Origin: Weimeria sp002480925
Lineage (GTDB): Bacteria; Bacillota; Clostridia; Lachnospirales; Lachnospiraceae
Direction: 5' to 3'
DNA: 64,000 nt
Assembly: GCF_052064335.1 (NCBI RefSeq)
Contig: NZ_JBQHVU010000007.1
Span: 54,862 to 118,861 of the forward strand
The notes beneath the pieces were generated by a model that saw only the letters and a list, made by a program, of their open reading frames with translations, was not told the origin of the DNA and made no database searches. Both the position numbers and the translations under genes were made by a program. Each line of letters starts with the position of its first letter. The first letter of the stretch is position 1. This document shows, piece by piece, positions 7,522-17,076 of this stretch.

Positions 7522-9287
7522 TGGATTTTCTCAATGATATAAAGGAAAAGATAATTGTTTCGGATGGAGCCATGGGGACCTATTATAAGGCTCTCTACCC
7601 TGATGATAATGGAATAGTCGAGAGGGCGGTGCTCTCTCATCCGGAGAGGATAGAGGATATCCACAGGAGATATATAAAGGCAGGGGCATCCTTCATAAGG
7701 ACCGACAGCTTCGCCTGTGCAGGACCATTCATTTCCTCATCCGGCGAGGCAGCAGAGATAGCCAGAGCTTCATACAGGATAGCAAGGAAGGCAGCAGGCA
7801 GCTGCTATGTGGCAGCTGATATAGGTACCATATTCGATCCTGCAATGGAGGGAAGTCTGCTTTCCGATATAAGGCCTGTAATAGATGCATTTCTGTCAGA
7901 GGGAGCTGAAATCTTTGATTTCGAGACCCAGACCCAGACAGAAGGACTCTCAGAGATCTTTTCCTATATCAGAGAGAAGAAAAGAGAGGCCATAATCCTT
8001 GTTTCATTTTCTATAAATAAAGCAGGGATGACAACAGGCGGCCTCTCGGTAGACAACATAATGCGTTACTGCGCAGAAGAAGAAAATATAGACGGATACG
8101 GCTTCAACTGCGGGGTCGGTCCGTCCCATATGGCTTCTATCATTGAGAGGGCGCATTTCTATTGCGATAAGCCTTTTATTGTCATGCCAAATGCCGGATA
8201 TCCATATACATTAAGAGGCCGGCAGATATACAGAGGCGATAAGGAGATCTTTTCAGACAAGCTGGGAATCATCGTAAAAAGCGGAGCAGCACTTATAGGA
8301 GGCTGCTGCGGAACCGATCCTGATTTCATCAGCAGGATAAGCGAGAAATTTGGCCATAGTGCCCTGTATCCAAAGCAGATAATGGAGCTTTCCGGTAAAA
8401 AGAAAAGGACCCGTTCCTCATTCTATAAAAAGCTTATCGCAGGAGAAAAGCCTATAATAGTAGAACTTGATCCACCATTCGGAAGCGATATTTCAAAGGT
8501 CATGAAATCGGCACAGAGGCTTTCGGATGCGGGGATAGATATGATCACTCTTTCTGATTCCCCTATGGGAAGAAGCAGGATGGATCCTATGCTCCTAGGC
8601 ACACTGATGCAGCAGCAGTGCGGAGTGGATGTGATGCCGCATGTAGCCTGCCGTGACAGGAATATAATAGGACTGCGCGGGGGCCTGCTTGGAAGCTATG
8701 CAGCCGGGATCAGACATTTTCTTATGGTTACAGGAGATCCGGTGCCGGCGGCCGACAGGAATCAGATCACACCTGTATTCGATTACAATTCGATCAGATT
8801 CATGAATATGGCAAGGCTTTTAAATGATGAAGAGTTTTCCAACGACAGGATCATATATGGGGGTGCGCTTAACTATCATGGCAGGAATCCGGATGCGATA
8901 GCTAAGCGCATGGGACTGAAAATAGAGCAGGGAGCCTCATTTTTCCTGACCCAGCCGGTCTACGGAGCTGATGATGCGAGAAGGATAGCCTATCTGAAGG
9001 AAAAGACAGGGGCAAGGATTCTTTGTGGACTTATGCCTCTCGTAAGCTATAGGAATGCTCTTTTCATGTCGACAGAGATGCCTGGTATCCATGTGCCGGA
9101 TGAGATAGTAGGCAGATATTCAGCCGATATGACAAGAGAGGAGGCGGAGGAAACCGCCAGAGAGGTGACTCTTGACATCTGTGACCAGATAAGGGATGTG
9201 ACAGACGGCTATTACTTCATGGTTCCATTCAACAGGGTCTCGCTTATATGCAGCATAATAAATGAGATAAGAGACAGATATTTCTGA
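7521..9287 (+). CDS. Bifunctional homocysteine S-methyltransferase / methylenetetrahydrofolate reductase (YitJ-like)
   Basis: A 588-residue fusion. Residues about 1-285 are a homocysteine S-methyltransferase domain (DGAMGTYY near the N-terminus, zinc site GGCCGTDPDFI at about 258-268). Residues about 300-588 are a 5,10-methylene-THF reductase TIM barrel (EKPIIVELDPPFG, VTGDP, FFLTQPVY). The MTHFR half makes 5-methyl-THF, the methyl donor for the MetH protein encoded 17 bases downstream. The methyltransferase half may bind homocysteine or another thiol. The start overlaps the SPFH stop by one base. Family assignment is firm; the exact role of the methyltransferase half is inferred. Confidence 0.9.
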   Translation: MDFLNDIKEKIIVSDGAMGTYYKALYPDDNGIVERAVLSHPERIEDIHRRYIKAGASFIRTDSFACAGPFISSSGEAAEIARASYRIARKAAGSCYVAADIGTIFDPAMEGSLLSDIRPVIDAFLSEGAEIFDFETQTQTEGLSEIFSYIREKKREAIILVSFSINKAGMTTGGLSVDNIMRYCAEEENIDGYGFNCGVGPSHMASIIERAHFYCDKPFIVMPNAGYPYTLRGRQIYRGDKEIFSDKLGIIVKSGAALIGGCCGTDPDFISRISEKFGHSALYPKQIMELSGKKKRTRSSFYKKLIAGEKPIIVELDPPFGSDISKVMKSAQRLSDAGIDMITLSDSPMGRSRMDPMLLGTLMQQQCGVDVMPHVACRDRNIIGLRGGLLGSYAAGIRHFLMVTGDPVPAADRNQITPVFDYNSIRFMNMARLLNDEEFSNDRIIYGGALNYHGRNPDAIAKRMGLKIEQGASFFLTQPVYGADDARRIAYLKEKTGARILCGLMPLVSYRNALFMSTEMPGIHVPDEIVGRYSADMTREEAEETAREVTLDICDQIRDVTDGYYFMVPFNRVSLICSIINEIRDRYF

Positions 9288-9304
9288 CAGGGAAAGCAGG
9301 TTAT

Positions 9305-11728
9305 ATGACTATCGCAGAATTTAAGAACTTATTTGAAGAAGGTCGTCCGGTCTACCTTGACGGTGCAGTCGGGACCAATATGATGAAGGCAGGTATGCCT
9401 ATGGGAGTCTGCCCTGAGAAATGGCTTGTGGACAATCCTCTGCCGATAGGAGAGCTGCAGAAGGCATATGTGGATGCAGGAAGCGACATAGTCCTTGCGC
9501 CGACCTTTGCTGCAAACAGGATTAAGCTCCAGGAATACTCCCTTTCCGATCAGGTAGATCTTATAAACAGGACTCTGGCAGAGAATACCAGAAAGGCCAC
9601 AGGAGGACGCTGCCTTGTGGCTGGTGATATGACCATGACAGGCCAGCAGCTTGCACCTATTGGAGAGCTTGATTTCGAGGAGCTTGTAGATGTATACAAG
9701 CAGCAGGCCAAAGCTCTTATTGAGGGAGGCGTAGATCTTTTTTTCATAGAGACGATGATGAGCCTGCAGGAAACCAGGGCAGCTCTTATTGCTGTAAAGG
9801 AGATAGCTGCCGAAATACCGGCTATCACTTCCCTGACCTTCAATGAGGATGGAAAGACACTGTTCGGATCATCTCCGTCAAATGCAATAGTCGTGCTCCA
9901 GTCACTAGGAGCTGATGCAGTAGGACTTAACTGCTCTACCGGACCTGACAAGATGGTCCCTCTTATAGAGGAGATGAGACGCTATGCGACTGTCCCTATA
10001 ATAGCGAAACCAAATGCAGGCCTTCCTGAGCTTATTGATCAGAATACTGTCTACAGGATGACACCGGATGAGTTCGCGGCCGATATGGAAAAGCTTGTAG
10101 AGGCCGGAGCAGCTGTGATCGGAGGATGCTGCGGTACTACGCCAGAACATATAAGAGCAATGGTCGATAAGACCAGACAGATGAGGATACTGCCACCGGA
10201 TCCAGTCTGCAGGAGAGTCATCTCATCAGAGAGAAAGGTCCAGGAAATAGATCCTGACGGGAATTTTCTCGTGATCGGAGAAAGGATCAATCCTACAGGC
10301 AAGAAGAAGCTTCAGGAAGAGCTTAGGGCAGGCTCTCTTGATATGGTAAATGACTTCGCCAGAAGTCAGGAGGAGAACGGGGCCGATATACTCGATGTAA
10401 ATATGGGGACCAACGGTATCGATGAGAAGGAGATGATGCTTAGGGCTATAGACGAGGTGACATTTGCCTCAGATCTTCCTCTCTGCATAGATACCAGCTA
10501 TCCAGAGGTCATGGAGGCAGCTCTTCGAAGATATCCGGGAAGGGCTCTTATCAACTCCATATCAGGAGAGGAGGAGAGAATGGAGGCCATGCTTCCTATA
10601 GCAAGGAAGTACGGAGCCATGTTTATCATTCTGCCTCTTTCATCTGAGGGATTGCCGAAGACACTTGAGGAAAAGCATGCAAACCTCGAGCGGGTGCTTG
10701 CTGCTGTTAAGGAGGCGGGCATGTCTTGGGACAGATGTGTGGTAGATGTCCTTACCGCGACAGTCGGGGCCGATCAGGAAAGCGCGATCAAGTGCTTTTC
10801 TACAATGGATTACTGCAGGAAAAAGGGCATACCTACAGTCTGCGGACTGTCCAACATATCATTCGGTATGCCTGAGAGAGCCTTTGTGAATACGGCCTTC
10901 CTTAATATGGCGATATCACATGGCCTTGCAATGGCAATAGCGAACCCTTCACAGAAGCTTCTTATGCTTACGGCAAAGGCTGCAGATATGCTTCTTTGCA
11001 GAAGAAATGCTACAGAAAACTATATAAAGACAGCACAGGAGGCTGACGTCGCTATAACCGGAAAGGAAAGCGCAGGGGCAGGGAAGGAAAAGGACAGTCA
11101 GGAGAAGCTTGATCCTGTGATGGAGGCAGTGGTAAAAGGAGATACCTCACATATAGAGGCTTTGGTAAAAAAAGAGGTTTCCGACGGCAGGAGTGCTAAG
11201 GATATCCTCGATAAGGATCTGATTCCCGGCATCAATATGGTAGGAAAGCTCTATGAGGAAAAGAAATATTTCCTTCCTCAGATGATATCCGGAGCCAACG
11301 CTATGGAAAAGGGAGTCGCAGTGCTTGAGCCTCTTATGAAGGAGGCAGCAGGCGGACAGACAAAGGAGACCATCTGCTGCGCTACCGTCGAGGGTGATAT
11401 CCATGACATAGGGAAGAATCTGGTCGTCCTGATGCTTAAGAACTACGGCTACAATGTGATAGATCTGGGAAAGGATGTCCCGGCAGAGGAAATAATAGAT
11501 TCAGCAATAGAGAACAAGGCATCTGTGATAGGTCTCTCGGCGCTTATGACAACCACAATGGTCCATATGAAGGAGGTCGTAGAGCTTAAGAATGAGAAGT
11601 ATCCATCATGCAAGGTGGTCATAGGAGGAGCCTGCATAACACCGTCATATTCGGATGAGATAGGGGCGGACGGCTATTCATCTGATGCGGCAGAGTGCGT
11701 GAAGCTTGTCGGAAGGTTACTGTCGTAA
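9305..11728 (+). CDS. metH: Cobalamin-dependent methionine synthase lacking the reactivation domain
   Basis: An 807-residue protein. Order of domains: homocysteine-binding domain (1 to about 295; zinc motif GGCCGTTPEHI), pterin-binding domain (about 315-575; GERINPTGKKK, DVNMGTNGI), cobalamin cap (about 600-690) and Rossmann B12 domain with the DxHxxG ligand motif EGDIHDIGKN at about residues 696-705. Full-length MetH is about 1200 residues; the C-terminal AdoMet reactivation domain is absent and the protein ends with the B12 domain. Such short forms are common in Clostridia and presumably depend on a separate activator. It makes methionine from homocysteine with 5-methyl-THF supplied by the preceding gene product. 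Confidence 0.93.
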   Translation: MTIAEFKNLFEEGRPVYLDGAVGTNMMKAGMPMGVCPEKWLVDNPLPIGELQKAYVDAGSDIVLAPTFAANRIKLQEYSLSDQVDLINRTLAENTRKATGGRCLVAGDMTMTGQQLAPIGELDFEELVDVYKQQAKALIEGGVDLFFIETMMSLQETRAALIAVKEIAAEIPAITSLTFNEDGKTLFGSSPSNAIVVLQSLGADAVGLNCSTGPDKMVPLIEEMRRYATVPIIAKPNAGLPELIDQNTVYRMTPDEFAADMEKLVEAGAAVIGGCCGTTPEHIRAMVDKTRQMRILPPDPVCRRVISSERKVQEIDPDGNFLVIGERINPTGKKKLQEELRAGSLDMVNDFARSQEENGADILDVNMGTNGIDEKEMMLRAIDEVTFASDLPLCIDTSYPEVMEAALRRYPGRALINSISGEEERMEAMLPIARKYGAMFIILPLSSEGLPKTLEEKHANLERVLAAVKEAGMSWDRCVVDVLTATVGADQESAIKCFSTMDYCRKKGIPTVCGLSNISFGMPERAFVNTAFLNMAISHGLAMAIANPSQKLLMLTAKAADMLLCRRNATENYIKTAQEADVAITGKESAGAGKEKDSQEKLDPVMEAVVKGDTSHIEALVKKEVSDGRSAKDILDKDLIPGINMVGKLYEEKKYFLPQMISGANAMEKGVAVLEPLMKEAAGGQTKETICCATVEGDIHDIGKNLVVLMLKNYGYNVIDLGKDVPAEEIIDSAIENKASVIGLSALMTTTMVHMKEVVELKNEKYPSCKVVIGGACITPSYSDEIGADGYSSDAAECVKLVGRLLS

Positions 11729-11772
11729 GCTTACTGTATCGGATAAAGAACACCCGATTGTTGGAAAAAACA

Positions 11773-11801
11773 TTGAATTTTATTTATGAAAATACTACAC
11801 T
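11773..11801 (+). promoter_or_regulatory. Possible sigma-A promoter of nifJ
   Basis: TTGAAT at 11773-11778 and TACACT at 11796-11801 with 17 bases between. The transcript would have a leader of about 85 bases that contains the hairpin at 11817-11833. Confidence 0.5.
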
Positions 11802-11816
11802 TATTAAGGATAACGT

Positions 11817-11837
11817 AACGGCGTAAGGCCGTTTCTT
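11817..11837 (+). terminator. Small hairpin between metH and nifJ
   Basis: AACGGC at 11817-11822 and GCCGTT at 11828-11833 form a perfect 6-bp stem with a GTAAG loop, followed by TCTTT. It may be a weak terminator of the methionine operon or an attenuator in the nifJ leader. Confidence 0.45.
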
Positions 11838-11895
11838 TATGCCTTCGGGCTTAAGGAAAGTTATGACAAGTATAGTATAGGAGGAACACAGACAC

Positions 11896-14800
11896 ATGAT
11901 CAAGAGATCAATGAAGACCATGGATGGAAACCATGCTGCCGCTCATGCATCCTATGCATTCACAGATGTAGCAGCCATCTATCCTATCACACCTTCGTCT
12001 GTAATGGCTGAGGCCACAGATGAATGGGCAACTGCCGGCCGTAAGAATATTTTCGGACAGACAGTTCAGATCACAGAGATGCAGTCTGAGGCCGGAGCAG
12101 CAGGAGCTGTTCACGGATCACTTGCAGCAGGAGCACTTACAACCACATTTACAGCATCACAGGGACTTCTCCTTATGATCCCTAACCTGTACAAGATCGC
12201 AGGTGAAGGACTTCCGGGAGTATTCAATGTATCAGCTCGTTGCGTGGCTTCACACGCTCTGAATATCTTCGGTGATCATTCAGATGTTTATGCCTGCCGT
12301 CAGACAGGTGTCGCAATGCTTTGCGAGTCATCAGTCCAGGAGGTCATGGATCTCACGCCTGTTGCTCACCTTGCTGCACTTGAGGGACATGTACCATTCA
12401 TCAACTTCTTCGATGGATTCCGTACATCTCATGAGATCCAGAAGATCGAGACATGGGATTACAAAGATCTCGCAGATATGCTTGATATGAAGCAGGTAGA
12501 GGCATTCAGAGAGAATGCTCTTAACCCTGAGCACCCAAGAGAAATGGGAAGCGCTCAGAACCCTGATCTTTTCTTCCAGACACGTGAGGCTTGCAACAGC
12601 GCTTATGACGCTCTTCCAGCTATCGTCACCAAGTACATGGACAAGATCAACGAGAAGATCGGAACAGACTACAAGCTCTTCAACTACTATGGAGATCCGG
12701 ATGCAGAGAGCGTTATCATCGCTATGGGATCAGTCAACGAGACCATTGATGAGACAATCGATTATCTCCGCAAGGAAGGTGAGAAGGTCGGCGTAGTAAA
12801 GGTAAGGCTTTATCGTCCGTTCGTAAAGGAAGCTCTCCTTTCAGTAATCCCTAAGTCAGTCAAGAGGATCTCAGTTCTTGACAGGACAAAGGAGCCGGGT
12901 TCAATCGGTGAGCCTCTTTACCTTGATGTTGTAGCAGCCCTCAAGGGTTCAGAGTTCGAGAGCGTTCCAGTTTACACTGGTCGTTATGGACTTGGATCAA
13001 AGGATACTACACCAGGACAGATTATCGCTGTATTCAGAAATACAGAGAAGCCAAGATTTACTATCGGTATCACAGATGATGTAACAAACCTTTCACTTGA
13101 GGTCAAGGAGAACCCTGTTACTACACCAGAGGGAACCACGAACTGCAAGTTCTGGGGACTTGGAGCCGATGGTACAGTCGGAGCCAACAAGAACTCCATC
13201 AAGATCATCGGTGACAATACCGACATGTATGCACAGGCATACTTCGATTATGATTCAAAGAAGTCCGGTGGTGTTACTATTTCACACCTTCGTTTCGGAC
13301 ATCAGCCTATCAGATCCACATATCTGATCTCACAGGCTAACTTCGTAGCATGTCACTGCACAGCATACATCTACAAGTACAATATGGTTCAGGATCTTGT
13401 TCCTGGCGGTACTTTCCTGTTCAATACACAGTGGAGCGAGGATGAGCTCGATGAGAAGCTTCCTGGACAGGTAAAGAGATACATAGCAGAGAACAACATC
13501 AACTTCTACATCATCGACGGTGTCAAGATCGGTAAGGAGATCGGACTTGGAAAGCGTATCAATACTGTCCTTCAGTCAGCATTCTTCTCACTGACAAAGC
13601 TGATCCCTGAGGAGCAGGTAATAAAGCTCATGAAGGATGCAGCAAAGGCTTCATACGCTCGTAAGGGTGATGACATCGTAAAGATGAACTGGGATGCCAT
13701 CGATGCAGGTGCCACCGCTTATCACAAGGTTAACGTACCTGAGAGCTGGAAGAACTGCAAGGATGATGACCTTTCAGTTGCTGTTAAGGGCGACAGAGCA
13801 GATGCTGTTGAATTCGTAAAGGAAATCCAGCAGAAGGTTAACGCTCAGCAGGGTAACACAATCCCTGTATCAGTAGTAAAGAAATATGCAGATGGTTCAA
13901 CACCTTCAGGAACAGCTGCATTCGAGAAGCGTGGAGTTGCAACAGACGTACCTGTATGGGATGTCACAAAGTGTATCCAGTGTAACCAGTGTTCACTTGT
14001 ATGCCCTCACGCAGCTATCCGTCCGGTAGCTATGACAGCCGATGAGGCTTCAAAGGCTCCGGAAGGAATGAAGATGAAGGATATGACAGGCATGGACGGA
14101 TACAAGTTCGCTATCAATGTATCCGCATTCGACTGCACAGGCTGCGGCTCATGCTCAAATGTCTGCCCTGTCAGCGCTCTTACAATGTCTCCGTTCGAGG
14201 AGAACGAGGGAGAGCAGGCCTTCTTCGATTATGCGGTATCACTTCCTGAGAAGGAAGATATAGTTGATAAGTTCAAGGTTACATCTGTAAAGGGTTCACA
14301 GTTCAAGAAGCCTCTTCTTGAGTTCTCAGGCGCATGCGGCGGCTGCGGTGAGACACCTTATGCTAAGCTTATCACACAGCTCTTCGGTGACAGAATGTAT
14401 GTAGCAAACGCAACAGGATGCTCATCTATCTGGGGTAACTCTTCACCATCTACTCCTTACACTGTAAATGACGAGGGTAAGGGTGTTGCATGGTCCAACT
14501 CACTGTTTGAGGATGCTGCAGAGTTCGGTTATGGTATGCTTCTTGCTCAGAGAGCTATCCGTGACAGATTAAAGAGACAGCTCGATGACATGAACGCCAC
14601 AGGCTCTCTTGCAGACGCTATCAAGGAGTGGAACGATACATTCGCAAGCGGAATCCTTAATGGACCTGCTACCGATAAGCTCGTAGCTGAGCTTGAGAAG
14701 GATGGAAGCGAGGCTGCAAAGGCAGTTCTTGCTGAGAAGGATTTCCTTTCCAAGAAGTCACAGTGGGTATTCGGTGGTGACGGCTGGGCCTATGATATCG

Positions 14801-15414
14801 GATATGGCGGTCTCGATCATGTAATTGCTTCCGGCAAGGATATCAATATCATGGTTTACGACACCGAGGTTTATTCAAATACAGGTGGTCAGTCTTCTAA
14901 GTCTACACCTTGCGGTGCTACAGCTCAGTTCGCTGCAGGCGGAAAGGACACAAAGAAGAAGGATCTCGCAGGCATGGCTATGTCATATGGCTATGTATAT
15001 GTAGCTCAGATCGCCATGGGCGCAAACATGGCTCAGGCAGTAAAGGCTATCGCTGAGGCTGAGGCTTATCCAGGCCCTTCACTGATCATCGCTTATGCTC
15101 CATGTATCAACCATGGTATCAAGAAGGGCATGAGCAAGGCTATGACAGAGGAGAAGCTTGCGGTTGAGGCAGGTTACTGGTTCAACTTCCGTTTCAACCC
15201 TGAGCTTGCCAAGGAAGGCAAGGATGCATTCTCACTCGATTCCAAGGCTCCTACAGGAGACTATCAGGAATTCCTTAAGGGCGAGAACAGATACGCAGCA
15301 CTTGCTAAGTTCAATCCTAACAAGGCAGCTAAGCTCTTCGCTGAGTCTGAGGAAGAGTCGAAGGAACACTATAAGTACCTTACAAAGATGGTAGATCTTT
15401 ACAAGGCAGAGTAA
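11896..15414 (+). CDS. nifJ: Pyruvate:ferredoxin (flavodoxin) oxidoreductase
   Basis: A 1172-residue single-chain enzyme. The N-terminal pyruvate-binding domain starts with YPITPSSVMAE. The ferredoxin-like domain has two [4Fe-4S] motifs, CIQCNQCSLVCP at about residue 693 and CTGCGSCSNVCP at about 748. The C-terminal TPP domain includes CGGCGETPYAKL (about 813), GDGWAYDIGYGG and YSNTGGQ, and a late Cys in CINHGIKKG. It cleaves pyruvate to acetyl-CoA and CO2 and reduces ferredoxin, the central step of clostridial fermentation. Codon use (ATC, CTT, GGA, AAG) looks like that of a highly expressed gene. AGGAGG precedes the ATG and a strong terminator follows. Confidence 0.97.
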   Translation: MIKRSMKTMDGNHAAAHASYAFTDVAAIYPITPSSVMAEATDEWATAGRKNIFGQTVQITEMQSEAGAAGAVHGSLAAGALTTTFTASQGLLLMIPNLYKIAGEGLPGVFNVSARCVASHALNIFGDHSDVYACRQTGVAMLCESSVQEVMDLTPVAHLAALEGHVPFINFFDGFRTSHEIQKIETWDYKDLADMLDMKQVEAFRENALNPEHPREMGSAQNPDLFFQTREACNSAYDALPAIVTKYMDKINEKIGTDYKLFNYYGDPDAESVIIAMGSVNETIDETIDYLRKEGEKVGVVKVRLYRPFVKEALLSVIPKSVKRISVLDRTKEPGSIGEPLYLDVVAALKGSEFESVPVYTGRYGLGSKDTTPGQIIAVFRNTEKPRFTIGITDDVTNLSLEVKENPVTTPEGTTNCKFWGLGADGTVGANKNSIKIIGDNTDMYAQAYFDYDSKKSGGVTISHLRFGHQPIRSTYLISQANFVACHCTAYIYKYNMVQDLVPGGTFLFNTQWSEDELDEKLPGQVKRYIAENNINFYIIDGVKIGKEIGLGKRINTVLQSAFFSLTKLIPEEQVIKLMKDAAKASYARKGDDIVKMNWDAIDAGATAYHKVNVPESWKNCKDDDLSVAVKGDRADAVEFVKEIQQKVNAQQGNTIPVSVVKKYADGSTPSGTAAFEKRGVATDVPVWDVTKCIQCNQCSLVCPHAAIRPVAMTADEASKAPEGMKMKDMTGMDGYKFAINVSAFDCTGCGSCSNVCPVSALTMSPFEENEGEQAFFDYAVSLPEKEDIVDKFKVTSVKGSQFKKPLLEFSGACGGCGETPYAKLITQLFGDRMYVANATGCSSIWGNSSPSTPYTVNDEGKGVAWSNSLFEDAAEFGYGMLLAQRAIRDRLKRQLDDMNATGSLADAIKEWNDTFASGILNGPATDKLVAELEKDGSEAAKAVLAEKDFLSKKSQWVFGGDGWAYDIGYGGLDHVIASGKDINIMVYDTEVYSNTGGQSSKSTPCGATAQFAAGGKDTKKKDLAGMAMSYGYVYVAQIAMGANMAQAVKAIAEAEAYPGPSLIIAYAPCINHGIKKGMSKAMTEEKLAVEAGYWFNFRFNPELAKEGKDAFSLDSKAPTGDYQEFLKGENRYAALAKFNPNKAAKLFAESEEESKEHYKYLTKMVDLYKAE

Positions 15415-15438
15415 TTTCTTCACAGAATATAAATAAGG

Positions 15439-15466
15439 GCGGTGCCGGAAACGGCACCGCTTTTTT
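15439..15466 (+). terminator. Rho-independent terminator of nifJ
   Basis: A perfect 9-bp stem, GCGGTGCCG at 15439-15447 and CGGCACCGC at 15452-15460, with a GAAA tetraloop and six Ts. Confidence 0.92.
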
Positions 15467-15479
15467 ATTGAAATTTCTA

Positions 15480-15508
15480 TTGCAACCGATAAAATGAAAT
15501 GGTACAAT
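15480..15508 (+). promoter_or_regulatory. Probable sigma-A promoter of the 15630-19400 gene group
   Basis: TTGCAA at 15480-15485 and TACAAT at 15503-15508 with a 17-base spacer. Confidence 0.7.
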
Positions 15509-15629
15509 ATATAGAGATTTTATAAAGAACCTGAACTAGAAGTGCGAAATGGTGATAACTGATACCGGGAAGAAGAGAGTCAGTTATCTGATATCAACCT
15601 GCTTGAGAGAGGATATAGCTGGAGAAGTT

Positions 15630-17072
15630 ATGAGTTTTTTTAAAAAAGTAAACGATAATGAAGACAGATCAGTATCGGAGAGTTCCAAAAGCAATACAAC
15701 ATCATTTTCAGATGTCAATACAGAGATCTCAGATCTGGACAGCTTACTAGATAAAGTACTGGCGGAGAAAAAGGCTGACAGTCGCAGACTATCATCTGAT
15801 GATGAGATAAAGAGTGTAAAGGCATCCGATCTGCTTAAGGGGCATTCTTCTTCAGAGCCTGAGGAAGAAGAGCGACAGATCATTCTGAATCAGGATGATG
15901 ATTATCCTGATCAGGAGACTTGGAATACAGATGATAAGACTTCATCCGATCCTGCTGCAGATTATGAGACCTCGACGGAGCCTGATACAGACTATGAGAC
16001 TTCATCGGAAGCTGCTTTAGACTATGAGCCTTCAACGGAAACTGGTACAGACTATAATTATGAGCCCAAGACGGATGACTCATTTGATGATTCCGATCTT
16101 ATGGGGACTGATGATTCCGATCATAATGAAACCGAATCTATTCTTGAGCAGGATAGTGGATACAAGGATAATAGTGCAGCAGACCTTCTCGGAGAGAAAA
16201 AGGCAGACAGAGGCCATGCAGCAAGCATCCTTTCTTCAGAGACACCATATGAGGACTCAGTAGAGGATTCCGTTAACGAAGCTTTTGATGGGGAAGAGGA
16301 AGAAGCAGAGGATCAGGAGGACTTTACAGCGCCATTCTCATCCTATACGGAGCCTGATCAGGATACTGAGGAGAAGTTCGATTATCAGGGCTCTTCATCT
16401 GATAAGACAGAGGATGCACTGCTACAGCAGATCGATGCCTTCAGGGATAAGGCAGTAAGGCTTTCAGGTCTTATCGATGCCAATCAGAAGAAGGTCGTAT
16501 CCTTAGAGACCGAGGTCAGAAAGAAGGAAAACCAGATCTCCGATAAGGAGAAAAGAATAGCCGCCCTTCAGGACGAGCTGGTAAAGAAGCAGCAGGAGGC
16601 TGACTCTCTCGTCACTACTGTGGAAAGCCAGGTTGACAGAATGCTTAGCTCAGTTAAGAAGGAGGTAGCAGGACTTGGCGGAGGACTTTCGAGTCAGATC
16701 AGCAGAGAAAATAAAGAGGAATCGGCAAAGATTGCCGGAGTGATGGATAAGGTTAATTCATCAGTTACAGAGATCAAGGATTATCTGGCAAAGGCATCAG
16801 AGGACAAGAGCCTTCAGGAGATGAAGGAGGAGCTCTCAGAGAAGATCCATTCCGAAAATGTCAAGGTCTACAGGAATATTTCAGATACAATGAAGGAGAT
16901 GGACCACAGTGAGCAGCTTGATATTTCGATCGATGAGAAATACCATTCACTGAAGGGACGCTTCGGAGTGCTTCTTATCGTTGCGATCTTAAATCTCGGA
17001 ATCTCGGCCGTTCTGATACTTATGAAGATAGGTATATTACCTGAAAATATTTTAAATATATTTGGAATCTGA
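15630..17072 (+). CDS. Acidic, coiled-coil protein with C-terminal membrane anchor; unknown function
   Basis: A 480-residue protein that I do not recognise. The ATG at 15630 is preferred to an in-frame upstream ATG at 15549 because GGAG lies 6 bases before it. The first about 270 residues are low-complexity and rich in Asp, Glu and Ser, with an imperfect 10-residue repeat (DYETSTEPDT, DYETSSEAAL, DYEPSTETGT). Residues about 275-430 are heptad-like coiled coil. A single hydrophobic segment (about residues 450-472, FGVLLIVAILNLGISAVLIL) lies near the C-terminus, so it is probably a tail-anchored protein with a large cytosolic part. It is followed at once by the pyrophosphatase gene. A structural or scaffold role is only a guess. 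Confidence 0.65.
   Translation: MSFFKKVNDNEDRSVSESSKSNTTSFSDVNTEISDLDSLLDKVLAEKKADSRRLSSDDEIKSVKASDLLKGHSSSEPEEEERQIILNQDDDYPDQETWNTDDKTSSDPAADYETSTEPDTDYETSSEAALDYEPSTETGTDYNYEPKTDDSFDDSDLMGTDDSDHNETESILEQDSGYKDNSAADLLGEKKADRGHAASILSSETPYEDSVEDSVNEAFDGEEEEAEDQEDFTAPFSSYTEPDQDTEEKFDYQGSSSDKTEDALLQQIDAFRDKAVRLSGLIDANQKKVVSLETEVRKKENQISDKEKRIAALQDELVKKQQEADSLVTTVESQVDRMLSSVKKEVAGLGGGLSSQISRENKEESAKIAGVMDKVNSSVTEIKDYLAKASEDKSLQEMKEELSEKIHSENVKVYRNISDTMKEMDHSEQLDISIDEKYHSLKGRFGVLLIVAILNLGISAVLILMKIGILPENILNIFGI
15960..16049 (+). repeat. Three tandem 30-base coding repeats
   Basis: Units at 15960-15989, 15990-16019 and 16020-16049 encode DYETSTEPDT, DYETSSEAAL and DYEPSTETGT. They are imperfect at the DNA level and lie in the acidic region of the coiled-coil protein. 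Confidence 0.75.
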
Positions 17073-17076
17073 ATTG

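Noticed and set aside
15549..15629. Upstream in-frame start for the acidic coiled-coil protein
   Set aside because: The ATG at 15630 has GGAG at the right distance. The 27 extra residues lack the protein's composition.
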